Shown: positions 15,516 through 24,415, numbered from the stretch's first letter. The stretch is 64,000 nt of DNA from Planctomycetota bacterium (GCA_004376375.1 SOJX01000049.1:1-64000); one strand, 5' to 3'. Program-made: numbers and translations. Notes: generated from the letters alone by a model not told the origin.

Positions 15516-15607
15516 AGTTAGTGGTTAGTAGTTAGTCGTTAGTGAAGAAAAACCACTAACTGCTAACTACTAACCACTAACGACTAACCACTAACGACTA
15601 ACGACTA
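15516..15607. repeat. Self-inverted heptamer array (AGTTAGT family)
   Basis: Left arm: AGTTAGT, GGTTAGT, AGTTAGT, CGTTAGT (15516-15543). Right arm (15552-15607): eight units of the inverse form such as ACCACTA, ACTACTA, ACGACTA. The arms are separated by about 8 bases. The last unit runs straight into AGGAG, the ribosome binding site of the gene at 15620. It fills most of the divergent intergenic region of the AmmeMemoRadiSam locus. Confidence 0.9.
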
Positions 15608-15619
15608 AGGAGCAGCGTT

Positions 15620-17500
15620 ATGTGGTCGCACGTTTTCGCGGGTTTCACAATCGGCCTTTCCGCAGGGCTGGGCTGTGTTGCAACGTGCGCGCCGATATTT
15701 CTCGCGGCAGGCCTCCAGGGCGCGGACGGACCCAGGCGCGGCGTATGGGCGCTTCTGCAGCTCCTTTTCGGCCGGCTTGCAGGTTACGTGGCGTTCGGCC
15801 TCGCGCTGGGCGCGGTCGGCAAGGCGCTCCTGCCCTCCGGCGTGAACATACTTCCTTTTTTCGGCATTGCAGAGATTCTGCTGGCAGCTTTTCTTGTTGC
15901 TTACGGCCTGGGGTTTGCCGCGAACCGCTCGAAGTTCTGTGCAGGGCTCGGGGCTGCAAACCGTTTCGCCCGTTTTCCGTTTTTCATAGGACTGCTGACC
16001 GGCTTTGCGTTGTGTCCTCCGTTTCTTGCTGCAGCGGTGGTAGCGCTCCGGGCGGAAAGTATTTCGGGCTCCGCTATCATATTTACGGCCTTTTTTGCAG
16101 GAACTTCCGTCTACGCTCTGCCGTTTTTCGTAGTCCCGTTTGCGGGCAAGGTTGTTTCAAGCGGCGCGCTCAGGCGGCTCGGGCAGGCCGCGGTTTTTGT
16201 GATGGCTGCGTGGTTCTTTATAAAAGGCGTCAGCGTTTTCTCGCCCGTGCCGAAAGTGTGGGAGCCGCCCTACCCCGAGAGCGCGGACCTCGCGGCCGTC
16301 GAGCCGGGCGCGACGCGTTTCGAATTTCTGAAGGCGCCGAGACGGAAATGGAATGCATACGAAGAAAAGACAGGCGCGCCCGCAATGGAGCGGCGAATCG
16401 GAATCATTTACTATTCCCAGGATACCTTCCCCGAAGGGCGCGCGCCGAAGGGTTATGCGGGGCCGGTCCCGTCCCTCGTTTCGCTGGATAACAGTGGAAA
16501 GATTCGCGGAATCTCGCTCCACCATAATATCGAAACCGGAAGCTATGCGGCACGGCTGGACCCGGTTTTTCTGCAGAGCCTGAAGGGCAAGCCTTATACC
16601 GACCCGTTCAGGGTCGGCGAAGATATCGACGCCATAACGGGCGCGACGAAGACACTGGACGCGTTTTTAATTTCGCTTCGCGAAACGGTGCGCGACGCCG
16701 CGTTGAACGACATGGGCCTTCCAGGACTGGCGATAGCCTCGTCAGACGTTAAACTGTCTTCAATCGGTCCTTTGCTGGCGCTTATTCCCCTGACTGCCTG
16801 CGCGTTGATCGTATATTTCATGGGGCTGACAAGGATTCGATACGTAATCCTCGGCGTAACGGTTATCGTGCTGGGTTTCGCATTTAGAACCTATCTGGAT
16901 TTGTCCGGTTTCCTCGGCGCCATACACAGCGGGGCGGATATCTTTACTACCGCTCCACAGTTTGCGCTTCTTCTCTTCATTGCGCTGGCCGGCTCCGCAG
17001 CTTTCGGCAGGTTTTACTGCGGCTATTTCTGCCCGTTCGGCGCGCTGTCCGAGCTTGTATCGAAAATACCGACGCCGAAGATCGCGCTTTCACGACGCGG
17101 GGACGGATTCTTCCGTCCCGCGAAATACATCGTGCTTGCCGGGCTCATCGTCGCTTATCTTATGACACGAAACGCCGGCGTCTTTTTCATCGAGCCCTTC
17201 GCAATCACCTTCGCCGCGCCGGGGCAGCTGTCGCTCATGTGGAGCGGCGGCTCGATGCTTGTGATTTTCGCCGGGCTGATGCTTGCCGTTAATCTTGCGA
17301 TCCCGCGTTTCTGGTGCCGGTATCTCTGCCCGACGGGCGCGTGCCTTTCGGTTCTGAGCCTTCTGGGAATATGGTATACTGAAAGAAAAGAGTCTGCGTG
17401 CCACGGCTGTTACAACCAGGGATTCGGGCGGCGGCACGAGTGTTTCAACTGCCTTCCGGTCCGCGGAGCTGCGCCGGATGGAATAAAAGATGAAACGTAA
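15620..17500 (+). CDS. DsbD-like/FMN-binding/NapH-type membrane electron-transfer protein
   Basis: This 626-residue protein combines three modules. Residues 1-210 are a multi-pass DsbD_2/TauE-like domain with two cysteines in GLGCVATCAPIF and a later CPP in the membrane. Residues 265-365 resemble an FMN-binding domain: DAITGATKT carries the Thr that in RnfG/NosR receives covalent FMN. Residues 380-626 resemble NapH/NosR: GYFCPFGALSEL, RYLCPTGACLSV, and a cysteine cluster CHGC...CFNC for iron-sulfur centres. It could carry electrons across the membrane. The start has AGGAG; the end overlaps the radical SAM gene by 11 bases. Confidence 0.8.
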   Translation: MWSHVFAGFTIGLSAGLGCVATCAPIFLAAGLQGADGPRRGVWALLQLLFGRLAGYVAFGLALGAVGKALLPSGVNILPFFGIAEILLAAFLVAYGLGFAANRSKFCAGLGAANRFARFPFFIGLLTGFALCPPFLAAAVVALRAESISGSAIIFTAFFAGTSVYALPFFVVPFAGKVVSSGALRRLGQAAVFVMAAWFFIKGVSVFSPVPKVWEPPYPESADLAAVEPGATRFEFLKAPRRKWNAYEEKTGAPAMERRIGIIYYSQDTFPEGRAPKGYAGPVPSLVSLDNSGKIRGISLHHNIETGSYAARLDPVFLQSLKGKPYTDPFRVGEDIDAITGATKTLDAFLISLRETVRDAALNDMGLPGLAIASSDVKLSSIGPLLALIPLTACALIVYFMGLTRIRYVILGVTVIVLGFAFRTYLDLSGFLGAIHSGADIFTTAPQFALLLFIALAGSAAFGRFYCGYFCPFGALSELVSKIPTPKIALSRRGDGFFRPAKYIVLAGLIVAYLMTRNAGVFFIEPFAITFAAPGQLSLMWSGGSMLVIFAGLMLAVNLAIPRFWCRYLCPTGACLSVLSLLGIWYTERKESACHGCYNQGFGRRHECFNCLPVRGAAPDGIKDET

Positions 17501-18665
17501 CACAGTACTTTTCGTAATCATATTTGCGATTGCCGTCGCGCTTGGCGCGGGTGCGCTCTCACAGGCAATCTCGCTGGGAAAGGAGCAGGCGCACGATTAT
17601 GCGCCGCCGATCACGCTCGAGGAGATACGCGCGGCCGCGCTCTCGCTCCATCCCGCGATGTACTGGCGCTCGCTCGGCGACGGGCGGATAAAATGCGACC
17701 TCTGTCCGGTAAGGTGCGTGCTCTGGCCCGGCCGTCGCGGCGCATGCAAAGTGCGCGTAAACCTCGACGGAAAACTCTACTCGCTGGTCCATTCCCGCAT
17801 CGCCGGACTCGGGGTCGACCCGATAGAAAAGAAACCGCTTTTCCACGTGGTTCCGGGCTCGGGCGCGTACTCGATTGCCACGGTCGGCTGCAACCTCGGC
17901 TGCATCTTCTGCCAGAACTGGGAGATTTCACAGGCCGACCCCGTGGAGTTCCATTCCGACCCCAGGCGAAGGCTGGTCCAGTCGCCCGAAGAGGTGGTGG
18001 CAAGCGCGAAGCGCTCCGGCTGCACCTCGATTGCATTCACCTACACCGAGCCGACGATTTTCTACGAATACATGCTCGAGACCGCAAAGCTGGCAAAAGC
18101 TGAAGGCCTGAAGACTCTCTGGATTACCTGCGGGTACATCAATCCCGAGCCGCTGCGCGAGCTTGTGCCGTACCTCGACGCGGCGAACGTCGACCTCAAG
18201 GGTTTTTCGGAAAAGTTCTACCAGACCTATTGCGGCGGCACGCTTGCCCCGGTCCTCGAAACTCTGAAGACGCTCAGGAAAATGGGGGTCTGGGTCGAGG
18301 TGACGAACCTTGTTGTCCCCGGCGCGAATGACTCTGATGAGATGCTGCAAAAGTTGTGCGAATGGGTGCGGGACAACCTCGGCGATGAAACGCCTGTGCA
18401 TTTTTCGCGTTACCATCCCGATTACAAACTGCGCCGCCCGGCGACGCCCGCAAAAACGCTGAAAAGGGCGAAAGGGATCGCGAAGGAAACCGGCCTGAAG
18501 CACATATACATCGGCAACTACTGGGTGCCGGACGGCGAAACGACTTTCTGCCCGAAATGCGAGCGCGAGATTATCGTGCGCGTTGGATATAGTATCAGGG
18601 CTAATAATATCAGGGATGGGAAATGCCCGTCGTGTGAAACTGAAATCTCCGGACGATGGAAATAG
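17490..18665 (+). CDS. AmmeMemoRadiSam system radical SAM enzyme
   Basis: The 391-residue product is a PflA-like radical SAM protein. TVGCNLGCIFCQNWEIS holds the CxxxCxxC cluster; upstream is the CDLCPVRCVLWPGRRGACKV cysteine region typical of this subfamily, and CPKC...CPSC at the C-terminus looks like a zinc ribbon. Unusually it begins with a hydrophobic segment (residues 4-27, TVLFVIIFAIAVALGAGAL) that looks like a signal anchor, although radical SAM enzymes are cytoplasmic. It overlaps the preceding electron-transfer gene. Its partners AMMECR1 and Memo lie divergently at 13727. Family substrates are unknown. Confidence 0.85.
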   Translation: MKRNTVLFVIIFAIAVALGAGALSQAISLGKEQAHDYAPPITLEEIRAAALSLHPAMYWRSLGDGRIKCDLCPVRCVLWPGRRGACKVRVNLDGKLYSLVHSRIAGLGVDPIEKKPLFHVVPGSGAYSIATVGCNLGCIFCQNWEISQADPVEFHSDPRRRLVQSPEEVVASAKRSGCTSIAFTYTEPTIFYEYMLETAKLAKAEGLKTLWITCGYINPEPLRELVPYLDAANVDLKGFSEKFYQTYCGGTLAPVLETLKTLRKMGVWVEVTNLVVPGANDSDEMLQKLCEWVRDNLGDETPVHFSRYHPDYKLRRPATPAKTLKRAKGIAKETGLKHIYIGNYWVPDGETTFCPKCEREIIVRVGYSIRANNIRDGKCPSCETEISGRWK

Positions 18666-18670
18666 GAACA

Positions 18671-18698
18671 AAGTATGAAGTATGAAGGCTGAAGGATG
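18671..18698 (+). repeat. Heptamer array that provides RBS and ATG
   Basis: AAGTATG, AAGTATG, AAGGCTG, AAGGATG. The last unit holds the ATG of the gene at 18696, with AAGG 7 bases upstream, the same arrangement as at 1876-1903. Confidence 0.85.
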
Positions 18699-20966
18699 AA
18701 ACTTCAGGAAAAAGAGAACCCGATAGACCTCAACACAAAAAGCATGGTCGTTTTTGCGCTCCTCGGCGCGGCGGCGCTGGTCCTGCAGGTCGTGTTGTTG
18801 CGGGAACTGCTTTCCAGCTTCGGAGGCACCGAGCTGGTCGTCGGAACGACGCTCGCCGTCTGGCTCATACTCGGTGCGGCAGGGATCGGGCTTCGCGGAT
18901 TTATCCATAAATTCGCGGCGGGAAGCGGCATATCGCTCCCGGTCATTCTCTGCGCGTCCGCCGTTCTTTCGCCGATAGCTCTCCTGCTTGCACGCGGGGT
19001 GCTTCGGATGTTCGGCCTTCTGCCCGGCCTGGTTCCTTCCGTACCGCTGATGCTCGTCGGGTCGGCTGTTGTGCTTATTCCCGTTTCCGTCCCGCTCGCG
19101 TTCGCGCTTGCCGCGGCCGCGGCGTCATGCAGGAACAAGAAGCGCGACGTCCCGAGGCTTGTAATCGCAGAAGCTATCGGCGCGAGCGTCGTGGGGATTC
19201 TGCTGCTTTTACCGCATATCAGAACGCTGGGTGCCGTCCGCCTGACGTTTGTTTCATGCACCCTGCTGTTTGCGGCGGCGGCAATCCGGTGGCACGACTC
19301 CGGGAAACGGAAACGGGTAATTGCATTACCTGTTGCGATTGCCGGTATTCTACTGCTGGGAGTTGTTATTGAATTTCCTTCCGCCGGGCTCGAGCGGTGG
19401 ACGCAGGGCTGGCGCTTTTCCGGCGAAACCGTCATCGCCGTAGAGGATACGAGCTATGGCGCCGCGGTCGTCACCGAGCGGGAAGGGCGAAGACTGCTTT
19501 TCATGAACGGCCGGCAGGTCGGGACTTCGGAGCCGGGGCGGGACGTAGAGGAAATTGTTTTCATCCCTCTTCTCGAGATGAAGAAGCCCCCGGAAAATAT
19601 CCTGGTGATCGGAGGCCTGTTCAGCGGCGTGGTTGAACTTGCGGCGCAGATGAATATTCCCGTGACGGTTGTGGAAACCGACAGCCGGCTGCATGAACTC
19701 GGCATCGAATATCTTCGCGGCGGCAGATCGTTTCCGGATAATGTCCGGCTTGTGATAAAAGACCCGGCCCTTTTCGTTCAGCAGACGAAGAAGGATTTTG
19801 ATTACATCCTGCTGAATCTTTCCGAGCCTGTATCGGCCGCCGAAGCCAGGTTTCTTACAAAAGAATTCCTGGGTGCCCTGCCGCTCGGGATGGAGGATTC
19901 CGTCGTTGCGATCCATCTTCCATACAGCACGAACCTCGCCGGATGGTCGGACGCCGTTGTTGATATTATCCGCTCAATCCGTTACTCGCTGTTTTTTCGC
20001 GCGATGATGCCGCGGTGCTATGCGGGCGAGAGCTCGGGTGTTTTTGCGGTTTCCAGGCAGAAAGTTTATTTCGGTACGACCAAGGCTGGTAAGTGGCAGC
20101 CGGAGAAAATTACAAATGAAATCGCTCCCAGGCTGGATGCGGCGTTTTTCAGAAAAATCAGAAGCGGAATGCGAACGAAAAACCTGAACGCTGCGCTCGA
20201 GGATAATAAAGGCCGTCAGGTGCTGGGTGAGGAGTCGAGCGCTTTCAAGCCCCTCTCGCTCCGCGCGGCGCTGGGCCATTACGCCGCGGCAACCGGAAGC
20301 GGCGCCGGTATATTCAGGGTTGTGGGCAAGATCAGGTTCTGGCACCTGATCGTGTTCGGCGTCCTGCTGGGATTGTGCTGGATGATTCTGGGGTATGCAT
20401 GGCCGCCGCTCGGGGCCGGGGGCGCGATATTTTCCGTGGCCTTTTTCGGGATGGTGCTTGAAATCGCGCTCATGATGGTTTTTTACGCGGTCGCGGGAAC
20501 GCTTTACCTTGCCGTCGGAGCGATGCTTGCCGCGTTCATGATCGGGTACGCAGTCGGCTGCAGGCGCACCGGCGGAATACAGAATACTGCAAAGGCGATA
20601 AGGCTGCTGAAGTATATGATGTGGATCTGTTTCATCGCAACCATACTGCTTGGAATATTCGGTGAGCCGCTGCTCTCGTCGCGATTGATGCCGACGGTCG
20701 TTTACTGCACTATTCTTCTCGTAGTCGGCGGTTTCGTCGGCGCGGCGTATCCAATCGCCCACGGCGCCCTCCTCTCGGTCTCGAAGGACCCGGAAAGACG
20801 CGGCGCGACCGCGTATGCTTTCGACCTTTCGGGCGCCGCCCTCGGGGCACTCCTTGCCGGATTCGTATTCATGCCTGCAATCGGTTTTTCACAGACCTGC
20901 TTTGTTATTGCCTGCATACTGGCCTGCGGCGTCGAGCCGTTTGTCGCCCGTAAAGAAAAATCCTGA
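18696..20966 (+). CDS. Spermidine-synthase-like multi-pass membrane protein
   Basis: The 756-residue product has about seven N-terminal membrane segments, a soluble central domain (about 235-450), and about seven C-terminal membrane segments. The central domain follows the spermidine synthase layout: a strand and substrate region (LLFMNGRQVGTSEPGRDVEE), then NILVIGGLFSG in place of the SAM-binding GGGDG, VVETD, and FDYILLNLSEP in place of the usual catalytic Asp region. The degenerate motifs suggest altered or lost aminopropyl transfer. It directly follows the radical SAM gene and is probably co-transcribed. Its ATG lies in a heptamer array. Confidence 0.8.
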   Translation: MKLQEKENPIDLNTKSMVVFALLGAAALVLQVVLLRELLSSFGGTELVVGTTLAVWLILGAAGIGLRGFIHKFAAGSGISLPVILCASAVLSPIALLLARGVLRMFGLLPGLVPSVPLMLVGSAVVLIPVSVPLAFALAAAAASCRNKKRDVPRLVIAEAIGASVVGILLLLPHIRTLGAVRLTFVSCTLLFAAAAIRWHDSGKRKRVIALPVAIAGILLLGVVIEFPSAGLERWTQGWRFSGETVIAVEDTSYGAAVVTEREGRRLLFMNGRQVGTSEPGRDVEEIVFIPLLEMKKPPENILVIGGLFSGVVELAAQMNIPVTVVETDSRLHELGIEYLRGGRSFPDNVRLVIKDPALFVQQTKKDFDYILLNLSEPVSAAEARFLTKEFLGALPLGMEDSVVAIHLPYSTNLAGWSDAVVDIIRSIRYSLFFRAMMPRCYAGESSGVFAVSRQKVYFGTTKAGKWQPEKITNEIAPRLDAAFFRKIRSGMRTKNLNAALEDNKGRQVLGEESSAFKPLSLRAALGHYAAATGSGAGIFRVVGKIRFWHLIVFGVLLGLCWMILGYAWPPLGAGGAIFSVAFFGMVLEIALMMVFYAVAGTLYLAVGAMLAAFMIGYAVGCRRTGGIQNTAKAIRLLKYMMWICFIATILLGIFGEPLLSSRLMPTVVYCTILLVVGGFVGAAYPIAHGALLSVSKDPERRGATAYAFDLSGAALGALLAGFVFMPAIGFSQTCFVIACILACGVEPFVARKEKS

Positions 20967-20982
20967 AGAATGTGACGATAAA

Positions 20983-22683
20983 TTATCGCGGCTTGTAGGT
21001 TTTGTTGCGTTTCGGGATTCCGTAGTCCGTCGGGATGTCGGCAAACGCGACGGGGATTGAGGTAATCCCGTTGTGGACGTAGAAATGCAGGTGCGGTCCT
21101 CTCGTCCAGCCGGTGAGGCCGATTCTGCCGATCAGCTTCCGTTGTTTTACTTCCTCGCCCACTTTTACTTTTACGCTGTCATGCTTCAGGTGGTAGTAGA
21201 CGCCGTACGTATCGTCCTCATGCCGGATTATCACGAAGTTTGCATCCGCGATATATTTATCCGAGTTTCCGCCGGAACGGGAATCAGACTTGACGGCGAC
21301 GACTGTGCCGCCTCGCGCCGCATGGACGGGCGTGTCGGGCGGGCCGTGGAAGTCGACGGCGAATCGGGACCATCCGCGGTGCGACGTCCTTGAAGGCCCT
21401 ATCGCCCAGGCGTTCGTGCATTTTCGCGCGCCACCGGTAAATGGAATCCTGTAGGGCGATCTTGCGCCGCTATCGTCCAGCAGGTACTCGAGCTCGTATG
21501 TTTCACTGGCGCCTGTTTTGTGGCGAATCCATTTCACTACCCCGACGTCCGGGACGACCCACTCCTCCAGGACGAGTTTTCCCGTCGTATCTCTTGTATC
21601 AATGCGCATGGACACGTAACTTCTGTACGGGGTTCCCACAATCTCGACACTCTCGACTTTTCTTTTCATCCCTTTGTAGCCGGGAACCGTCTTCCATTCC
21701 TTTCCCTTTTCAAGTGGAAACAGGTAAAGATAAAACGGTCCTTTAAACAGGAACGGATGCCTGTTCATCTGGATAAATGCGTCCTTTTTCAGGATGTATT
21801 TAATCGTCTTGACGCCCGTTCCGAAATCACCCAGAAAAGTGTTGATTGCGTAATCGGAGATTCCAATGGTGCCGCGGTAGCCGCCGCCGGAGTAGGAGTA
21901 GTAATGAATGCGTCCCCGCTTCGGTAATAACTCAGCCTGTTTAATACTTGAAACAGCATCGCCGGTTGCATCCGTACCGGGCTCAACCGTTCCCGTAAGC
22001 TCCCGCGTTTCAACGACGCCTGAAACAGGGCTCACCGATTCCGATTTTACCAGCCCGACGCCTTTTGCGTACCAGCGGTAGGTTACCGCTTTCTCGCACC
22101 TTTTCTGAAACTCGGGCGGTAATCCTTTCGCTTTCACCTTCATTTCAACCTTGAGGCAGCGGTATCGGCCTGCCGGGACTTCCAGGATTTCCTCTGCGGC
22201 AACCCTGTAGGAGGTAGTCTTCGTCAGTGCGCGGCTCTGCGAGACCCCGAAAACGGCGGGGATGCTGCCGCCTTCCCACTTTGCGCCGATTTTCAGCGGA
22301 AAGGCAAGGCGTTTTTCCTTTACCCATTCGCGGACGACAACGTCGCTTACCAGTTTCGTGAACGCGTAGCTGTGGACGTTTATCTCTTTTCCGGTGACTT
22401 CGCGGTATACTTCGAAAAGCGGGCTTTGGACAACGTAGGCGGATTTCACCTTTGCCGCGGGTATGGACGCCGTGCCCGCGCAGGTCACCGACAGGGTGTC
22501 ACGCGCGGAAACTCCGTTCCCCGTTTTTGTCACCTTGTAGGTCAGGATGCGGCCCGGCCTGGGAGTCAGGTCGGATGATTCAAGAACGAGCGGAGCGTTG
22601 TTTAAAGGCGCATCCCGCTTTGAAGCGGCGGTGAGAATCGCCGCCGCGGCGGTGAGAAGGATGAATCCGGTGAAACGCTTCAT
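20983..22683 (-). CDS. Secreted M23 (LytM-type) metallopeptidase
   Basis: I chose the ATG at 22683 because it opens a clear signal peptide (MKRFTGFILLTAAAAILTAA). Of 566 residues, the first 400 form an unrecognised beta-rich region. The last 150 are an M23 domain: HRGWSRFAVDFHGPPDTPVH, then IIRHEDDTYGVYYHLKHDSV, VKQRKLIGRIGLTG and the zinc-binding end GPHLHFYV. M23 enzymes cleave peptidoglycan peptides. The stop lies 16 bases from the stop of the convergent gene at 20966. A divergent promoter region with an inverted repeat (22717-22739) lies upstream. Confidence 0.85.
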   Translation of the reverse strand: MKRFTGFILLTAAAAILTAASKRDAPLNNAPLVLESSDLTPRPGRILTYKVTKTGNGVSARDTLSVTCAGTASIPAAKVKSAYVVQSPLFEVYREVTGKEINVHSYAFTKLVSDVVVREWVKEKRLAFPLKIGAKWEGGSIPAVFGVSQSRALTKTTSYRVAAEEILEVPAGRYRCLKVEMKVKAKGLPPEFQKRCEKAVTYRWYAKGVGLVKSESVSPVSGVVETRELTGTVEPGTDATGDAVSSIKQAELLPKRGRIHYYSYSGGGYRGTIGISDYAINTFLGDFGTGVKTIKYILKKDAFIQMNRHPFLFKGPFYLYLFPLEKGKEWKTVPGYKGMKRKVESVEIVGTPYRSYVSMRIDTRDTTGKLVLEEWVVPDVGVVKWIRHKTGASETYELEYLLDDSGARSPYRIPFTGGARKCTNAWAIGPSRTSHRGWSRFAVDFHGPPDTPVHAARGGTVVAVKSDSRSGGNSDKYIADANFVIIRHEDDTYGVYYHLKHDSVKVKVGEEVKQRKLIGRIGLTGWTRGPHLHFYVHNGITSIPVAFADIPTDYGIPKRNKTYKPR

Positions 22684-22716
22684 AAAACCAATCCGGGAAA
22701 TGATCCTGAAGTTGGA

Positions 22717-22739
22717 TTGTATACATAGTCGATACAATT
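22717..22739. promoter_or_regulatory. Operator-like inverted repeat between divergent genes
   Basis: ATTGTAT, 9 bases, ATACAAT: a perfect 7-bp inverted repeat between the M23 peptidase gene (minus) and the operon starting at 22811 (plus). On the minus strand it overlaps TTGTAA-16-TACAAT, a possible promoter. A regulator binding here could act on both genes; this is inference. Confidence 0.4.
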
Positions 22740-22754
22740 ACAAGGGAAAAGGAA

Positions 22755-22784
22755 TTGACAAGATACATGTGTGAGGCATATAAT
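22755..22784 (+). promoter_or_regulatory. Consensus sigma70 promoter
   Basis: Perfect TTGACA (22755-22760) and perfect TATAAT (22779-22784) with an 18-base spacer, 27 bases before the ATG at 22811. It is the closest match to the canonical promoter that I found in the window. Confidence 0.75.
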
Positions 22785-22810
22785 CTACAAAACGGTTGGG
22801 AGGCGATATT

Positions 22811-22993
22811 ATGTGGCGATGGCTGATTATTATTGCGCTGCTTGGCTTCAAGCTCAACATACCTATTTGCTGCGTGAGATTCAACTACGAGGCGGTGTCG
22901 GACAAGCCCGCCGTCGAGAAGCGTATCCCGCCGGCGGAGGCGGAGCGTTTTGATCGGCTTGTGCCCTATCTCGACCACAAGCCCCACAAGTAG
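22811..22993 (+). CDS. Short N-terminal ORF, possibly the 5' part of the next gene
   Basis: The ATG at 22811 has a strong GGGAGG site. The 60-residue product starts with a hydrophobic signal or lipoprotein-like segment (MWRWLIIIALLGFKLNIPIC, then C) and ends in TAG. The next gene (23015) is in the same frame, only seven codons further on, has no good ribosome binding site and no signal peptide. The two may be one 534-residue secreted protein interrupted by an amber codon, or two separate products. I cannot decide from sequence alone. Confidence 0.55.
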   Translation: MWRWLIIIALLGFKLNIPICCVRFNYEAVSDKPAVEKRIPPAEAERFDRLVPYLDHKPHK

Positions 22994-23014
22994 CCGTCCA
23001 CACCGCAGGACGCC

Positions 23015-24415
23015 ATGATTGCGTCATCCCTGAAACAGGCTATCGCGCTGGACCAGTACCCCGAGCCCATTGCGGCCGGGATTCGGGAGTCTGTTTTTGC
23101 CATTGTTTCCCACCTCGATACGATTGTAAAAGACCCCGAGGACCTGGAATCCCGCGCCCAGCTGAACCGGCTTTTCTGGCCCCTGGCGTCCAGGATTGCC
23201 GAATCCAGGGTCGCACTTGCCTCGGGCACGCGTCTTAATTTTTCCCGCTCCGAGATGATGCTGATAAACTTCGGTTACATTGACGGGCGGATTTTCTCAG
23301 GTACGGAGGCGGACCTGGACGAAATAATTGATGACATCGCCTGGCCGCCTGAGATGCCGGATGTAGAGTTCATTTATCTTACCGAATGGGCCGAAAAGAG
23401 ATATATGAAGCTTATAAAGGTTCCGCAGATGCATTTGCTCGGTCACGAGCTTGCGTCGGCGCGGCAGACGCTTCGCAAGTGCACAGAGGAGTTCGAGTCC
23501 TTGTGCAGGGCACGCGCCATTACCGCCGGAAGCGGCGCCGAGGCGAAGAAATACCTCAGTACCGTCGAACAGATTGATGACATCCTCCCGCTGTATACAG
23601 TTATTGCGACCAAGCTTCGCACCGCGTCCCTCAGGCCGGATGAGTACCGTGGTTACAGGAACATGAAAAATGTGCTCGGCAAACTCGAAGATGATAGAGA
23701 CCGTTTCATACGGGGACGCGACGGCTCGGTGAAACTCAGGCATATAGACAGGAAAACGACCTTTGCATTGCTGAAAATACCCAAGTACGAAATGGAGATC
23801 GACCGCCTGGACAAAGAGATTCGATCCCTCATGCAGCGGCGCAAAGAGATAACTACGGACGTAAAACAGCAGGCCGTACGCGATGAAGTCAACCTGTGCC
23901 GCCGCCTGCTTCGCTCCGCCAGCGGCATATCGCTGGAGGCATTTCCGCACACGTATCTCAGTTCTCCTCCCGCGTTCACAAAGGCGAGAGTCGCCGAAAC
24001 CGTGCGGCAGGTGCTTATGTACGACCATGTGCTCAAGCACATGATTTCGGACGGCTCCTGTGATCCGCTCCGCTTTGTTTTTCTGCCCGGCCGCGGGAAT
24101 GCCTTTTATGATGTATCATCGAAGGCCGCGTTTGTTCCCGTTCTCGCTTATTCGGCCGATCCTGTCGAGCCGCTTGTCCGCGCGATCGGGCATTTCAGGC
24201 TTGTACAAACCGCCGGCCTGATCCAGTCCTATCACGAGCTTTCGCACATATCAAAGTACCGCAGCCGCTTTGTGCTGCGCAGGACTTTCACGAGGGATTA
24301 CTGGCACTGGTTCGACCGGGAGGCAAGGGGCTTCAGAAAACTGTCGCGCAACGTACGCGCCTGGTTTGCCGAACACGTTTTCCGCCCGTTAAACGAGGAG
24401 GAGGTCGCCCAGTGA
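23015..24415 (+). CDS. Unknown helical protein (466 residues)
   Basis: I do not recognise this protein. It is mainly helical, rich in Arg, Glu and Leu, with a coiled-coil-like stretch around residues 250-300 (EIDRLDKEIRSLMQRRKEIT) and aromatic segments near the C-terminus (RDYWHWFDREARGF). There is no membrane segment within this frame. It follows, in the same frame, a short ORF that carries a signal-like N-terminus, and its stop overlaps the GTG of the HEAT lipoprotein gene (GTGA). The context suggests a three-part envelope operon driven by the promoter at 22755. Similar helical proteins can be chaperones or scaffolds, but I have no evidence for either. Confidence 0.65.
   Translation: MIASSLKQAIALDQYPEPIAAGIRESVFAIVSHLDTIVKDPEDLESRAQLNRLFWPLASRIAESRVALASGTRLNFSRSEMMLINFGYIDGRIFSGTEADLDEIIDDIAWPPEMPDVEFIYLTEWAEKRYMKLIKVPQMHLLGHELASARQTLRKCTEEFESLCRARAITAGSGAEAKKYLSTVEQIDDILPLYTVIATKLRTASLRPDEYRGYRNMKNVLGKLEDDRDRFIRGRDGSVKLRHIDRKTTFALLKIPKYEMEIDRLDKEIRSLMQRRKEITTDVKQQAVRDEVNLCRRLLRSASGISLEAFPHTYLSSPPAFTKARVAETVRQVLMYDHVLKHMISDGSCDPLRFVFLPGRGNAFYDVSSKAAFVPVLAYSADPVEPLVRAIGHFRLVQTAGLIQSYHELSHISKYRSRFVLRRTFTRDYWHWFDREARGFRKLSRNVRAWFAEHVFRPLNEEEVAQ

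Noticed and set aside
17928..18908. 326-codon minus-strand frame opposite the radical SAM gene
   Set aside because: It overlaps the well-supported radical SAM and membrane protein genes and shows no motif.
22991..22993. Pyrrolysine at the amber codon
   Set aside because: The position is in a linker after a signal peptide, not in a methyltransferase-like site, and no pyl genes are visible.
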